Origin: Anabaena lutea FACHB-196
Lineage (GTDB): Bacteria; Cyanobacteriota; Cyanobacteriia; Cyanobacteriales; Nostocaceae
Assembly: GCF_014698305.1 (NCBI RefSeq)
Contig: NZ_JACJST010000018.1
Location: 53,360 to 117,359 of the forward strand
Length of the DNA: 64,000 bases
Reading direction: 5' to 3'
Shown here one piece after another: positions 33,781-43,489 of this stretch (positions are counted from its first letter, which is position 1; each line of letters starts with the position of its first letter). The position numbers and the translations under genes are program-made. Below the pieces are notes generated by a model. The model was not told the DNA's origin. It was given only the letters and a program-made list of their open reading frames with translations, and searched no databases.

Positions 33781-35184
33781 CTAACTCCTAATCACATCAC
33801 CAAAATAACTCCGATACAATTGACAACGCGGCTCGACTTCATTACCCGCAAGCTTTACTAACCCCATACTCTGTAACTGATAAGCTGATATTGTTTCCAA
33901 TCGCACAGGCTTAGTTGCAGAAATCACTGTTTTAAACGCTGTCATCAGTTTTGGTTCCTGTTGTAAACTCAACCAAAATTCTCTTAAATGATGGCGATAA
34001 ATACCTGCGTCAGTTCTAGCCTCTGCTAACAATTGCTCAAGAGTGATGTTAGGATAACTTTTGAGGTGAGAAAATGCTTGTTGCAACAAATAAGGATGAC
34101 CACCTACCAGTTGCATTAAAGGATCTACTAAAGATAAATTATCAGCTAATCCATATTGTTGAGCAAATACCTGAACTTCGTCTTTAGTTAATTCTGGCAG
34201 TTCAATGGGTAATCCCACATTAAAAGGAGACTGATTAATATTTAGGCGGATATAAACATCGGTGGAATGTGCGATCGCTAATCGCAACTTTTTCCAGTTT
34301 GAGCGGCTTCTGGCTTTCTCATACCAAGAACGCAACAACCCAAAAAAATCTTCATAAACTTCAGGATAAGGAAAAAGTGCATCCACATCATCTAAGTATA
34401 AAACTAAAGGACTATCTGCTGCTGCTAAGAGGTATTCTTCTAGATAAGTTGTGCAACTTACCTTAGCACCCATACCTTCTTCATCCCAATATTCATCTAA
34501 CTGATTAGGTAGCTTCAATTCTCGGCTAAGATTGAGGCAGAACCAGCGTAAAAATTTATTCAGGTGAGTCAGATGAGTTTGCCGATCTGCCATTTCTAAA
34601 CTTAAACTGACTGTACGATACCCCTGCTTTGCCACTTTAGCTAACACCCGTTCCATGAGGGAAGTTTTACCCATTAGTTTAGGTGCTTTGATCCGAATCA
34701 GGGAACCGGGCTGCAACAGAGTTTCATAGCAGAGAAATTCAATGCCAAAACGCTCCACATATAATTCTGAAATCGGTAAGCTGTGTTTAGCTTGAGTTAA
34801 ATAGGTCTGAGGACGAGCTTCTTTCAGCTTGCTGTGACACTGTTGGCTGTTAGTCGTTATTAATTCTGGGTTTGGTAAGTAATATTCAGATGTAAATTGC
34901 CTATCCCAACATTGCTTTTCCCAACGTCGTTTTAAAGCTTCCTTAAAATTACTTTTTTTAACTTTTTCTCCTAGAGCTTCTGTTAATAATTTCCAAAGCT
35001 TTGGTGCAATATCTTGACTGATATAACTTGTTGTGTACTGGCTTTTAGCTGCAATTTGGTCATATTCTTCTCGTTGCCAAGCTCCTTTAAGTACAATTAT
35101 CTCAATATCCGTTAAGGCTCTATTGAACTTTGCCAAAACTGCATAGTTAGCAATTTTAATTGCCTCATCTAAATTAAAAACCAT
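33781..35184 (-). CDS. vMAP-type HTH + AAA-like ATPase
   Basis: A 467-residue protein. Residues about 1-95 match the vWA-MoxR-associated (vMAP) N-terminal HTH domain (LDEAIKIANYAVLAKFNRAL, then VLKGAWQREEYDQIAAKSQY, YISQDIAPKLWKLLTEALGE). Residues about 135-467 are an AAA-like (AAA_35) domain with APKLMGKTSLMERV, LVLYLDDVDALF and SPFNVGLPIELPEL, closely homologous to the second half of the 17357-19603 protein. vMAP-type proteins are proposed members of NTP-dependent conflict systems; no effector domain is seen here. The upstream region retains the start of an ordinary AAA-like gene (35169-35213). Confidence 0.87.
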   Translation of the reverse strand: MVFNLDEAIKIANYAVLAKFNRALTDIEIIVLKGAWQREEYDQIAAKSQYTTSYISQDIAPKLWKLLTEALGEKVKKSNFKEALKRRWEKQCWDRQFTSEYYLPNPELITTNSQQCHSKLKEARPQTYLTQAKHSLPISELYVERFGIEFLCYETLLQPGSLIRIKAPKLMGKTSLMERVLAKVAKQGYRTVSLSLEMADRQTHLTHLNKFLRWFCLNLSRELKLPNQLDEYWDEEGMGAKVSCTTYLEEYLLAAADSPLVLYLDDVDALFPYPEVYEDFFGLLRSWYEKARSRSNWKKLRLAIAHSTDVYIRLNINQSPFNVGLPIELPELTKDEVQVFAQQYGLADNLSLVDPLMQLVGGHPYLLQQAFSHLKSYPNITLEQLLAEARTDAGIYRHHLREFWLSLQQEPKLMTAFKTVISATKPVRLETISAYQLQSMGLVKLAGNEVEPRCQLYRSYFGDVIRS

Positions 35185-35213
35185 AACGAAGTGGCGTTGA
35201 TTTGGGTAAACAT
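35169..35213 (-). pseudogene. N-terminal remnant of an AAA-like gene start
   Basis: An ATG at 35213 opens MFTQINATS, corresponding to MFAKLNATY of the 19603 gene, then runs to a stop in the vMAP gene's start region. The flanking sequence AAACATTGGTATTTTTTAG is the same at both loci. It marks where the original first AAA-like domain was replaced. Confidence 0.65.
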
Positions 35214-35280
35214 TGGTATTTTTTAGGAAATTTAAGACTAAGTTACGTATATAATACTACACGGAATTCTATAATATATA

Positions 35281-35330
35281 AATTTAACTGAATTAAGCTG
35301 AATTTTGATGATCCTGAATTTAACTCAATT
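35281..35330. repeat. 10-bp phased repeats (AATTTAACTG)
   Basis: AATTTAACTG, AATTAAGCTG and AATTTTGATG start at 35281, 35291 and 35301, followed by CTGAATTTAACTCAATT. They lie between divergent genes at 35184 and 35390. Confidence 0.6.
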
Positions 35331-35389
35331 CTTAATTGATAAAACAAAATATACTCTAAATTTAACAATCCAAATATTCAAAGGACTTT

Positions 35390-35812
35390 ATGAGTAGTTC
35401 TTTTGTTAAATCTGCCTTATATTTACCGTTCGCTTTTGTTTATCCGTCTGGCTTGACTGATAAAGCTTTTGCTAATCGTATTAATGATACTTATAACCTT
35501 TTAGGTGGTCTAAGAACACTAGGATATAGCCCGATTAGTATCAATTTTGGTGAAAGGACGCTTAACGGCTCTACAGTATGCAATAGCTACACTGCTGATT
35601 ACAGATTAGAATACGAAACATCCATTAAGATTTTCAATTTAGTGGTCACCAAAAAAGACTGTCCTCACCCTGACCCTTTGTCCGAGCAACGAGAAGCAGA
35701 ATATTTTGATACTATTACTAAAGTGACTAAATATATACCAATAAACGAATCATATATGATGCTAAGTAACGCCAGCAACCAACAAAGCATCAATTTAATA
35801 TTTCGCAAATAA
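35390..35812 (+). CDS. Hypothetical protein
   Basis: A 140-residue protein with no recognised family. It is mixed alpha/beta with a Tyr/Asn-rich composition (ALYLPFAFVYPSG, DTYNLLGGLRTLGY, YRLEYETSIKIFNLVV). AAAGGA lies 6 bp before the ATG. It is divergent from the vMAP/AAA gene and shares its phased-repeat promoter region, so joint regulation is possible. Confidence 0.6.
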   Translation: MSSSFVKSALYLPFAFVYPSGLTDKAFANRINDTYNLLGGLRTLGYSPISINFGERTLNGSTVCNSYTADYRLEYETSIKIFNLVVTKKDCPHPDPLSEQREAEYFDTITKVTKYIPINESYMMLSNASNQQSINLIFRK

Positions 35813-35983
35813 AGTTAACTAAGTAATAAGGGCTTGCTGATTTATTATTGCCAAGCGTATCATATACAGCAGTTTTCTTTTGCATGAAGTACAAAGTCAC
35901 TGGTTTTGAGGCAGGAGGCAGAAGGCAGGAGGCAGGAGGAAGAAGAATAATTTGATTTGTGAATCCTTGGTTCTGTACCTCAT

Positions 35984-38900
35984 TTAGTTGCAAAGTGCTG
36001 TATGTTGGGAAATCCAACTATTATTAAATATAGCTTCATAAATTCGGTTGTGAACTTTTAAATAATTTTGTTCTTTAACCAATAACCCAGATAATATCAA
36101 TTCTCGCTCTTGAGGACTATCAACTGCTTTCACCTTTTCATACTCTAAAACTTGTCTATAGAGTTCTAGCAGTGATTTAGCTTGTTGTTCACCTTTGAGA
36201 ATGCGATCTTTAATCGTCCTTAAATGCTCTGGTTCGTCTTGAGCTTCCCAATCTTCTATAATATTTGTGCGGATTAAATTTTCAATCCAGACTTTTTCAT
36301 TTTTTTCGGGAATAGCAGCTGAAGAACTACAAATCATTCGGCAAATTTTTTGAGTTAAAAAAGGTTGGCCATTAGTCCAAAATAAAACTTCTTTAAGTAC
36401 CGCTTGCGGGTTGCTAACCTTGTCTGAGAACCCGTGCAGCAAAGGTTGAGCTTCGTGAAGTTGGAAGCCATGCAATTGAATTGCTTGACCAATATTAAAA
36501 GGCGTGCGGCGATAATCTGTGATTAAATCACTCGGAGTAGCAACTCCCAATAAAACAAAGCACAACCGCTTATACTCTAGATTAATACCGCGCTGATTAT
36601 AGCAGGAGCGAACTAAGGCAAAGAAATCATTAACTGAGAAATCTAAACCTAAAATACTATCAATTTCATCTAAAAAGATGACTATTTTAGGTGCAGGAGT
36701 ATTATCTGATAATTTAACTTCATTTAACAGAACTTCTTCAAAAAATCTACTCAATCGCTGTACAGGAGAAAGTTCGATATTTTCTTGCCACCAAGCTTTT
36801 AAATTAACCTTACCAAGCAGGTCAAAACCTTGCCACAATTCCACCGCCAATCCCTTGTACCATTGTTCTGGAGTAATGTTTTCACTGCCAATTCGAGTCA
36901 TATCAATAGCAGCACAGCAAAAACCTTCTTGCTGCAAGTAATGCATCATCCGCACCATCAAACTTGATTTACCCATTTGTCGGGTATTGAGAATATAACA
37001 AAAATCTCCACTTCTTAATGCTTTATAAAGATAACGGTCAGCAGAACGCACTACATAAGTAGGAGCATCAATTGGCAAACTACCGCCAACTTGATAATCA
37101 TAAATTGAATTTTCTTCGGCACTTTTTAGCAGGGCATTTTCAAATTCTAATTTAGCTTGAGTTGCTTTGAGAATTTCCAGAGTTTGTGATAGCTCTTGAG
37201 TACGTTGTTCTACTTTTTCTTCTAAGGTTGTGTAAAGGCGAGAATTTTCAATCGAGATAGCAGCTTGACTAGAAAGGATATTTAAGACTTCAACACGCTC
37301 TGGTGTAAATGCCCCGGTTGTGAGATTATTTTCTAAATATAAAATACCGCTCAGTTTCCCTTGGTTCAGTAAAGGAGTGCAGAGAATTGATTTAGGTTGA
37401 GTAGTGACAATATATGAATCGCGGGTAAATTGTCCCTCCTGAGAGGCATCATTGAGAACTACATTTTCCTGAGTGCGGGCTACATAGTTGATGATAGAGG
37501 TTGAGAGTAAGGGAGTCTGGGTAGAGGCATCTGGTGACTCTACTGGGATGGATTGTAGTATGGTAATATCATCAGAATCTATTGCTCCCACTGCTTCAAT
37601 CACCCAGTTATCATCAGAATGTAGAAGCAAAAAGCCTTTTTGAGCGCCTGCATTCTCAATCACAATTTTCATTAACTTTGCCAGCAACTTACCTAGAACA
37701 ATTTCTCCTGCTAGGGCTTGAGATGCTTTAATAACTGTTGTTAAATCGAGGATTTCTCCATTACTACCGCTAGTAGAGATAGTTGTGCTGAGGCTTTTAA
37801 CTTTCCCTTGGTTTGTAATTCCTATAAAATATTCTGGATATTCATCTTCTAATTGTTTGACTTTGGCTTTAGCTCCCCAGCGAGCGTAACAATGATGAGC
37901 ATTTCTCAGATACAACTGACCTATTTCTTCCCTACCCAGTTCTAAATAAAATTCTGCTGCTCGTTCATAAGCTAAAGCTTCTTCATGGATAAATTCATAT
38001 TTCTTAGCACCTTGAATAGCTTTTTCATACAATTCTTCTGCTTGCCAATTTTCTCCTAATACTCGTGCTTTCTCAGCTGCAACTAAATCGTATTTATGTT
38101 GAAAATTGGCTGGACAATTATTAGCCCATATTTTCATACTCTCCTGATTTTTGTCTACTTGCTCAATAAATTCCTTTTGCTGATTTTTCTCACAAGTATT
38201 ATAATAGGCAATTAAACTCAAAGAATAGTATAAATTATGCTGTGTAGCAGGTAAAAATACGCCGCAAGCTTTAACATATTTTTCTGCATTAATTGCGTTA
38301 GCAGCAGCCTGAATATAATTTTTTAAAAAATAGCAGGAAGTTGTTGTAGCAAAGTATCTGATAAATAACAACCATTCGTTATTATCTTGCGTTAAATCTT
38401 CCAAATAGATATTTTCTTTACGTACTAATTCCACTACGATGCTTTGGCATATTTTAATATAATTAAGTGAATATCTTTGCCGCAATTTTAATATTTGTCT
38501 GGTATATTTCGTATAGCTATACTCAACATCATCTAAATTATCTCCTCTAAAAAACCGGATAAGGCAATAGTCTATGGCTGTGTAGCTAGCGTATTCATAG
38601 TCTCCTGTGTCTATACCTATCTGAAATGCTTTTAGTAATTTTTCTTCTACAATTCTATTTTGAATAGACTCTTTCCAGTGCCATAATGAAAAATAGTAAA
38701 CATGCGTTACCAAGGCTTCTAATTTAAAAATATTAAATTTTTTAAGTAGTTTTAGAGACAGATTACCAAACTCAAATCCTAAATCAGTATCTCCCCTTAA
38801 ACATAAAATCATTCCATAAAGAATATATATGCTAGGAGATTGAGGAGGATTTCCATATTGAAGACAGAGATGTACCTGAGTTAATATAACTAAAATAAAT

Positions 38901-41761
38901 AAGGAAAAATTTATGGTAAGCGTAGCAGTATTCATCTGCTGTAGTATTGATACTATGGCAGTATGCTCTAACTCATTCATTAAATGGTAATTAATTAAAT
39001 CTTCTATATTTATTTGATTTAATAACCAATTTATATCTTTTTGTTTTTGGTTAATTTCTTTTTCTATTTCACTTGCTTCGCTTGGTAAATATATTCCTAA
39101 TTCTGCTAAAGCTTTTCGTCCAATATCTATGATTTTTTCTGGTTGTAATTGAGCATAGTATGACAAGTTTATAATCTGGTACACTCTTGTTTTTTCGAGA
39201 CTTTGTTTAGCATATTTGAGAATTATTTTAGACAATTCTTCTACTTGTTCAAATTTTGTAGTTAAAGCAATAGCTTCCAAATATTTTATATATATTTCAA
39301 TAGTTAATTCATATTCATCTTCCCAGCTATTTAAGGCTAATGCTTTTGCTCCATTTTCTAGATATTTTAAAGCTGATTCATAAGCTGCTGACATTTCTGC
39401 TTTTTTTCCAGCCTGACAATTTAATCTAGCTAACTCATTTTTCTCTAGCTGGTCACTAATCAAATCTATTCCTTCATTCAGTTGATTGACGATATTAAAA
39501 ATGTTTTCTGCCAATTCATTTTGTTGAGTATTTTTCAATAAATGGCGACCTATTTCTAGATGAACTGCTTTTTTATCGTCTTGTTGAATTAAAATATAAG
39601 CTGCTTGTTGAACTCTGTCATGTAAAAATTTATAATGTACAAATTTAGGATATTTTGGAATAAAATTAGAGGATATATTGGCAGTAGTATTTAAAAGTTC
39701 TTCCTGACTCCATAGCAAGGGTACTTTGTAATCATTACTTAAGGGAATAATCAATCCTTCTTTGAGTGCAGGCTGTAATTCTTGAGAAGTAAGTGTTTGA
39801 GATTTTTTATTGACAATGGAAAGAACTTCTAAAGTAAATTTATTTCCTATACAAGCAGCTAATTTTAAAACGTTCTGGGTATTATAGTCTAGGTTTTCAA
39901 TTTTTCTAACCATCAAATCAACTACATTATCAGTTATTCCTACTTGTTGAATTTGCTGAATATCCCACTGCCAAAAACCTCGGCTATGTTCTCCTTGATT
40001 AATAGGAGCTTGAGGAACGTTAAATACCAAGAGTTTTTCTTTGTATAATGTACGGAGTAATTGAGTAATAAAGAAAGAATTACCAGCAGTTTTTTTAGTC
40101 ACTAACTCTGCTAAAGATTGTATATATTCCCTGGAGCAATTTAAAGTATCAGCAATTAATTGTTTAACATCGCTGATTCCCAAAGCTTGAAGCATGATTT
40201 GATTAACTGTAGTTTCAGATTTTTTAATTTGTTCTAATGTTTGCATTAAAGGGTGGGTAGGACTGACTTCATTATCTCGGTAAGCTCCTATAATTAATAA
40301 ATATTGGCTGTCAGCATTGGTAATTAATTTTTCAAGTAAATTCAAAGATGATAAATCTGCCCATTGTAAGTCATCGAAAAAGATAGCTAAAGGGTGTTCC
40401 TTTTGACTGAAAATTTGAATAAATCTAGCAAAGAATGAGTTAAAGCGGTTTTGCGCTTCATTTGCTCCTAGTTGCTCAACAGATGGCTGTTTACCTATAA
40501 TCTTTTCTAAGTCAGGAATGACATCAATAATTATTTGACCATTATTTCCTAAAGCTGCTAATATTTTATCTTTCCAATTTTGTAGAATTATTTCCGGTTC
40601 ACTCAAAAGTTGGCGGATTAAACCTTGAAAAGCTTGCGTGATTGCTGTGTAAGGAATATCTCGCTGTAACTGGTCAAATTTGCCATTAATAAAATATCCT
40701 CTTTGTTGCGTAATGGGTTTATGAATTTCATTGACTAAGGCAGATTTACCGATACCTGAATAACCAGTAACCAGAATTATTTCCGATTTACCTTGGCTGA
40801 CTCGCTCAAAAGTGGTTAATAGTTGATTAATTTCCTGCTCTCGTCCATAGAGTTTTTGAGTAATATAAAACTTATCAGCAATATCTTGATTACCTAAAGA
40901 AAAATGAGCAATTTTGCCTGTAGTTTTTAATTGCTGAAGACAGGTTTCTAAATCGGCTTTAATTCCCCATGCACTTTGATATCTTTCCTCTGGGGTTTTA
41001 GCCAATAATTTCATGACAATATTAGATATTGGCACAGGAATAGAAGAAATTAGTTCATGAGGTCTTTGCGGTTGTTGTGCGATATGAGAATGAACTAATT
41101 CAATTGGGTTATCAGTTACAAAGGGCAGTTGATGAGTTAACAGTTCATAAAAAGTAACACCTAGAGAGTAAAAATCAACACGATAATCTATTGATCTGTT
41201 CATTCTACCAGTTTGCTCTGGAGCGATATAAGCTAAAGTTCCTTCTAATTGATTAATGTTGTCAACTGTCTGATTTTCTTGAAATAAACGGGTAGAAATC
41301 CCAAAATCAATTATTTTAAGTTGTTCAGTTTTTGGGTTATAGACAATATTAGAAGGATTAATGTCTTTATGGATAATGTTAGCAGTATGAATAGCTGCCA
41401 AACTCTCAGTAATTTTGATAGCGATAGTTAGAAATTCTTCTAAGGTAAATTGATGTTTGGATGTTAATATCTTTAAAGATTGACCCCCAAAATCTTCCAA
41501 TACTATTACTAAACTATTTTGATATCGAAGTAAGTTATAGGTTTTAATAATATTATTATCGTTCAATAAACTAATGATTTCATATTCTTGTTTATATCGA
41601 GTTAATTCTGAAGGAGTAGGGTAATTATCTTTAAGGATTTTTAGAATAATTTGTTGATTATTGAGCTTAAAAATGCCTCGATAAACTAGTGAATTAGCAC
41701 TTTCATATATTTTTTCATTTGTCTGATATTCTGCTATATTAACCATAAATTTTGTAGCCAT
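35984..41761 (-). CDS. Giant Ser/Thr kinase - AAA ATPase - GAF - AAA-like protein
   Basis: A 1925-residue signalling protein. Order: Ser/Thr kinase (about 1-270; HKDINPSNIVY and IIDFGIS, a non-RD type kinase); AAA_16 ATPase with Walker A VTGYSGIGKSALVNEI near residue 330 and DLQWADLSSLNLLE; a long helical/TPR-like region (about 680-1330); a GAF domain (about 1340-1495; LLLHSDDNWVIEAVG); a coiled coil (EEKVEQRTQELSQTLEILKA); and an AAA-like (AAA_35) domain from about 1550 (YDYQVGGSLPIDAPTYVVRS, NTRQMGKSSLMVRM, KIVIFLDEIDSIL). Related HstK-type proteins usually end in a histidine kinase; here an AAA-like domain takes that place. It lies 43 bp downstream of the radical SAM gene, probably a separate unit. 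Confidence 0.88.
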   Translation of the reverse strand: MATKFMVNIAEYQTNEKIYESANSLVYRGIFKLNNQQIILKILKDNYPTPSELTRYKQEYEIISLLNDNNIIKTYNLLRYQNSLVIVLEDFGGQSLKILTSKHQFTLEEFLTIAIKITESLAAIHTANIIHKDINPSNIVYNPKTEQLKIIDFGISTRLFQENQTVDNINQLEGTLAYIAPEQTGRMNRSIDYRVDFYSLGVTFYELLTHQLPFVTDNPIELVHSHIAQQPQRPHELISSIPVPISNIVMKLLAKTPEERYQSAWGIKADLETCLQQLKTTGKIAHFSLGNQDIADKFYITQKLYGREQEINQLLTTFERVSQGKSEIILVTGYSGIGKSALVNEIHKPITQQRGYFINGKFDQLQRDIPYTAITQAFQGLIRQLLSEPEIILQNWKDKILAALGNNGQIIIDVIPDLEKIIGKQPSVEQLGANEAQNRFNSFFARFIQIFSQKEHPLAIFFDDLQWADLSSLNLLEKLITNADSQYLLIIGAYRDNEVSPTHPLMQTLEQIKKSETTVNQIMLQALGISDVKQLIADTLNCSREYIQSLAELVTKKTAGNSFFITQLLRTLYKEKLLVFNVPQAPINQGEHSRGFWQWDIQQIQQVGITDNVVDLMVRKIENLDYNTQNVLKLAACIGNKFTLEVLSIVNKKSQTLTSQELQPALKEGLIIPLSNDYKVPLLWSQEELLNTTANISSNFIPKYPKFVHYKFLHDRVQQAAYILIQQDDKKAVHLEIGRHLLKNTQQNELAENIFNIVNQLNEGIDLISDQLEKNELARLNCQAGKKAEMSAAYESALKYLENGAKALALNSWEDEYELTIEIYIKYLEAIALTTKFEQVEELSKIILKYAKQSLEKTRVYQIINLSYYAQLQPEKIIDIGRKALAELGIYLPSEASEIEKEINQKQKDINWLLNQINIEDLINYHLMNELEHTAIVSILQQMNTATLTINFSLFILVILTQVHLCLQYGNPPQSPSIYILYGMILCLRGDTDLGFEFGNLSLKLLKKFNIFKLEALVTHVYYFSLWHWKESIQNRIVEEKLLKAFQIGIDTGDYEYASYTAIDYCLIRFFRGDNLDDVEYSYTKYTRQILKLRQRYSLNYIKICQSIVVELVRKENIYLEDLTQDNNEWLLFIRYFATTTSCYFLKNYIQAAANAINAEKYVKACGVFLPATQHNLYYSLSLIAYYNTCEKNQQKEFIEQVDKNQESMKIWANNCPANFQHKYDLVAAEKARVLGENWQAEELYEKAIQGAKKYEFIHEEALAYERAAEFYLELGREEIGQLYLRNAHHCYARWGAKAKVKQLEDEYPEYFIGITNQGKVKSLSTTISTSGSNGEILDLTTVIKASQALAGEIVLGKLLAKLMKIVIENAGAQKGFLLLHSDDNWVIEAVGAIDSDDITILQSIPVESPDASTQTPLLSTSIINYVARTQENVVLNDASQEGQFTRDSYIVTTQPKSILCTPLLNQGKLSGILYLENNLTTGAFTPERVEVLNILSSQAAISIENSRLYTTLEEKVEQRTQELSQTLEILKATQAKLEFENALLKSAEENSIYDYQVGGSLPIDAPTYVVRSADRYLYKALRSGDFCYILNTRQMGKSSLMVRMMHYLQQEGFCCAAIDMTRIGSENITPEQWYKGLAVELWQGFDLLGKVNLKAWWQENIELSPVQRLSRFFEEVLLNEVKLSDNTPAPKIVIFLDEIDSILGLDFSVNDFFALVRSCYNQRGINLEYKRLCFVLLGVATPSDLITDYRRTPFNIGQAIQLHGFQLHEAQPLLHGFSDKVSNPQAVLKEVLFWTNGQPFLTQKICRMICSSSAAIPEKNEKVWIENLIRTNIIEDWEAQDEPEHLRTIKDRILKGEQQAKSLLELYRQVLEYEKVKAVDSPQERELILSGLLVKEQNYLKVHNRIYEAIFNNSWISQHTALCN

Positions 41762-41804
41762 CCATTTTTTTATGCACTTGATTTGATCATATTTAAAATT
41801 TTAA

Positions 41805-43211
41805 TTATCCTCTAGATAGATAACCTTTATCATTAGAGTTCATTTTCTGGTAAATTTCTGTAATTGTAGTTGTTAAAACTTGATATTTTTCTTCTATATA
41901 TGTTGTCATTACTTGTGATGTCCACGTATCACAGTTTTTACATATATGTGTATTTTCTAACTGATTAAGTATTAAATTTTGTCTCAGTCTGTTAAATAAA
42001 TCTCCACACCAAATATTTTCTAGTGTTTGTTCATTATAATTTCCTAAACTTTCGATATTTTGTTCAAACCCAAGTCTAAACAAGGTTTCAATACAGTAGT
42101 ATATTGCGCCATCAGGTAAAACTACAATTTCAGTGAAAGGGAACAAACAAGGCCAACGTCCATCCGCTTTTTGTTTGTAATATTGTAAAGAACTATTGCC
42201 AATTTCGTTCATGGTTTTAAGACGCATATTACTTTCTTTATACTCGGCAAGGTTCAATATAAAAATACTATTTATTTTTGATAACCAATACTCTCGAAAC
42301 TGTTCTTCTTCTTCAAGAGATACATTTTTATTTCTCACAAAAGATGTTCTAATTTCACAGTTAATATTCAATTTATCTCTGAGTTGAATAAAATTAATAA
42401 CATTAGATATAACTCTGTTAAAATCGGCTCCCCGAACTTTTCGATAAGTATCTGGAGTAGCAGCATCAATACTAATATCAATACTTGTTAAACCAGCTTC
42501 TAATAATGCTTGAGAACAAGTTTTATCTAATAATTGTCCATTGGTTGTGATATGGACTCTGGGAACTCCTTGCTGTTTACAGAGTTGGACAAACTCTACA
42601 ATTTTAGGATGAAGTATTGGTTCTTCAATACTACCAACTAAGATGCCAATTTTTGCTTCTCCACACTCTTTAGCTAGTTTCTGCATCATCTGCCAAGACA
42701 TTGCTTTGTTACCTTTGAAGAAGTCTGTGCTATGGGTGGGTTTTATCACAGCACTATGGTAAGGACACATGACGCATTTGAGATTACAAGTATTCCCGAC
42801 AATTACTCTAACATATGAGGGTTTAACTGCTACTCCATAATAGTTAGCAAAGTAATGTATTTGCTCATCAATATCAGTTTGAGAAATGAGAGTATAAGAT
42901 ATTTTAGTAAATAAATTTTCTTGAGTTTGAAGTTCAATTTTTTGGCGTAATTGATGCCAAATATGACTTAATTCTTGCGGATATAAATATGCCAGTATGG
43001 GATAGGAGGGTAAACCTAATTCTGATGCTACTGGCAGGATAGGTTGAAAAGCTATTATTTGCTTTTTTGCGTTTGCTGTTATTAACAGTTTTTCTATACT
43101 TTTTGGATGTAAGGGAACATTGTGAGCGGGAATTTCAAGTATCATTTCTGGTATTGCCCAATCACAATTTCTTTGATTTGGTAAAAGTTGCTGAGGGTCT
43201 TTAATAATCAT
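41805..43211 (-). CDS. Radical SAM / SPASM-like enzyme
   Basis: A 468-residue radical SAM protein. The [4Fe-4S]-SAM motif is CNLKCVMC (Cys142, 146, 149), followed by the GNKAMSWQMMQKLAKECGEA and ISIDAATPDTYRKVRG segments of the TIM barrel. The C-terminal region has clustered cysteines (YYCIETLF, then ICKNCDTW) as in SPASM/twitch domains that bind auxiliary clusters. The first ~130 residues form an extra N-terminal domain with no clear match. SPASM enzymes commonly modify ribosomal peptides; its place beside a YcaO enzyme and a possible precursor supports that role (inference). Confidence 0.85.
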   Translation of the reverse strand: MIIKDPQQLLPNQRNCDWAIPEMILEIPAHNVPLHPKSIEKLLITANAKKQIIAFQPILPVASELGLPSYPILAYLYPQELSHIWHQLRQKIELQTQENLFTKISYTLISQTDIDEQIHYFANYYGVAVKPSYVRVIVGNTCNLKCVMCPYHSAVIKPTHSTDFFKGNKAMSWQMMQKLAKECGEAKIGILVGSIEEPILHPKIVEFVQLCKQQGVPRVHITTNGQLLDKTCSQALLEAGLTSIDISIDAATPDTYRKVRGADFNRVISNVINFIQLRDKLNINCEIRTSFVRNKNVSLEEEEQFREYWLSKINSIFILNLAEYKESNMRLKTMNEIGNSSLQYYKQKADGRWPCLFPFTEIVVLPDGAIYYCIETLFRLGFEQNIESLGNYNEQTLENIWCGDLFNRLRQNLILNQLENTHICKNCDTWTSQVMTTYIEEKYQVLTTTITEIYQKMNSNDKGYLSRG

Positions 43212-43489
43212 AATTTTTTATATTAGATAATTTTAATACTTGTTAAGTCTTATTTTATCAAGAAGTACAAAAGTTTTTTTTTACAGACTGTTTCAATAAG
43301 TCAGATGGTAAGTCTTTGAGGGGCAATAATCACTAAATATTACCCCTATTCGTTATTAAACTTATCGCAGTTCCTGTTTGAGTTAAGTACAATCTAACCC
43401 TTGATTTATAAGCTTTACAGGCTTTCATGTACTAGGGAAACGCGGTAACAAGCTTAATACTCAAAATTACAACACCTTGATTATTTCAT

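Noticed and set aside
43320..43350. Hairpin GGGGCAATA / TATTACCCC upstream of the radical SAM gene
   Set aside because: Imperfect stem without a T-run; too weak to call a terminator.
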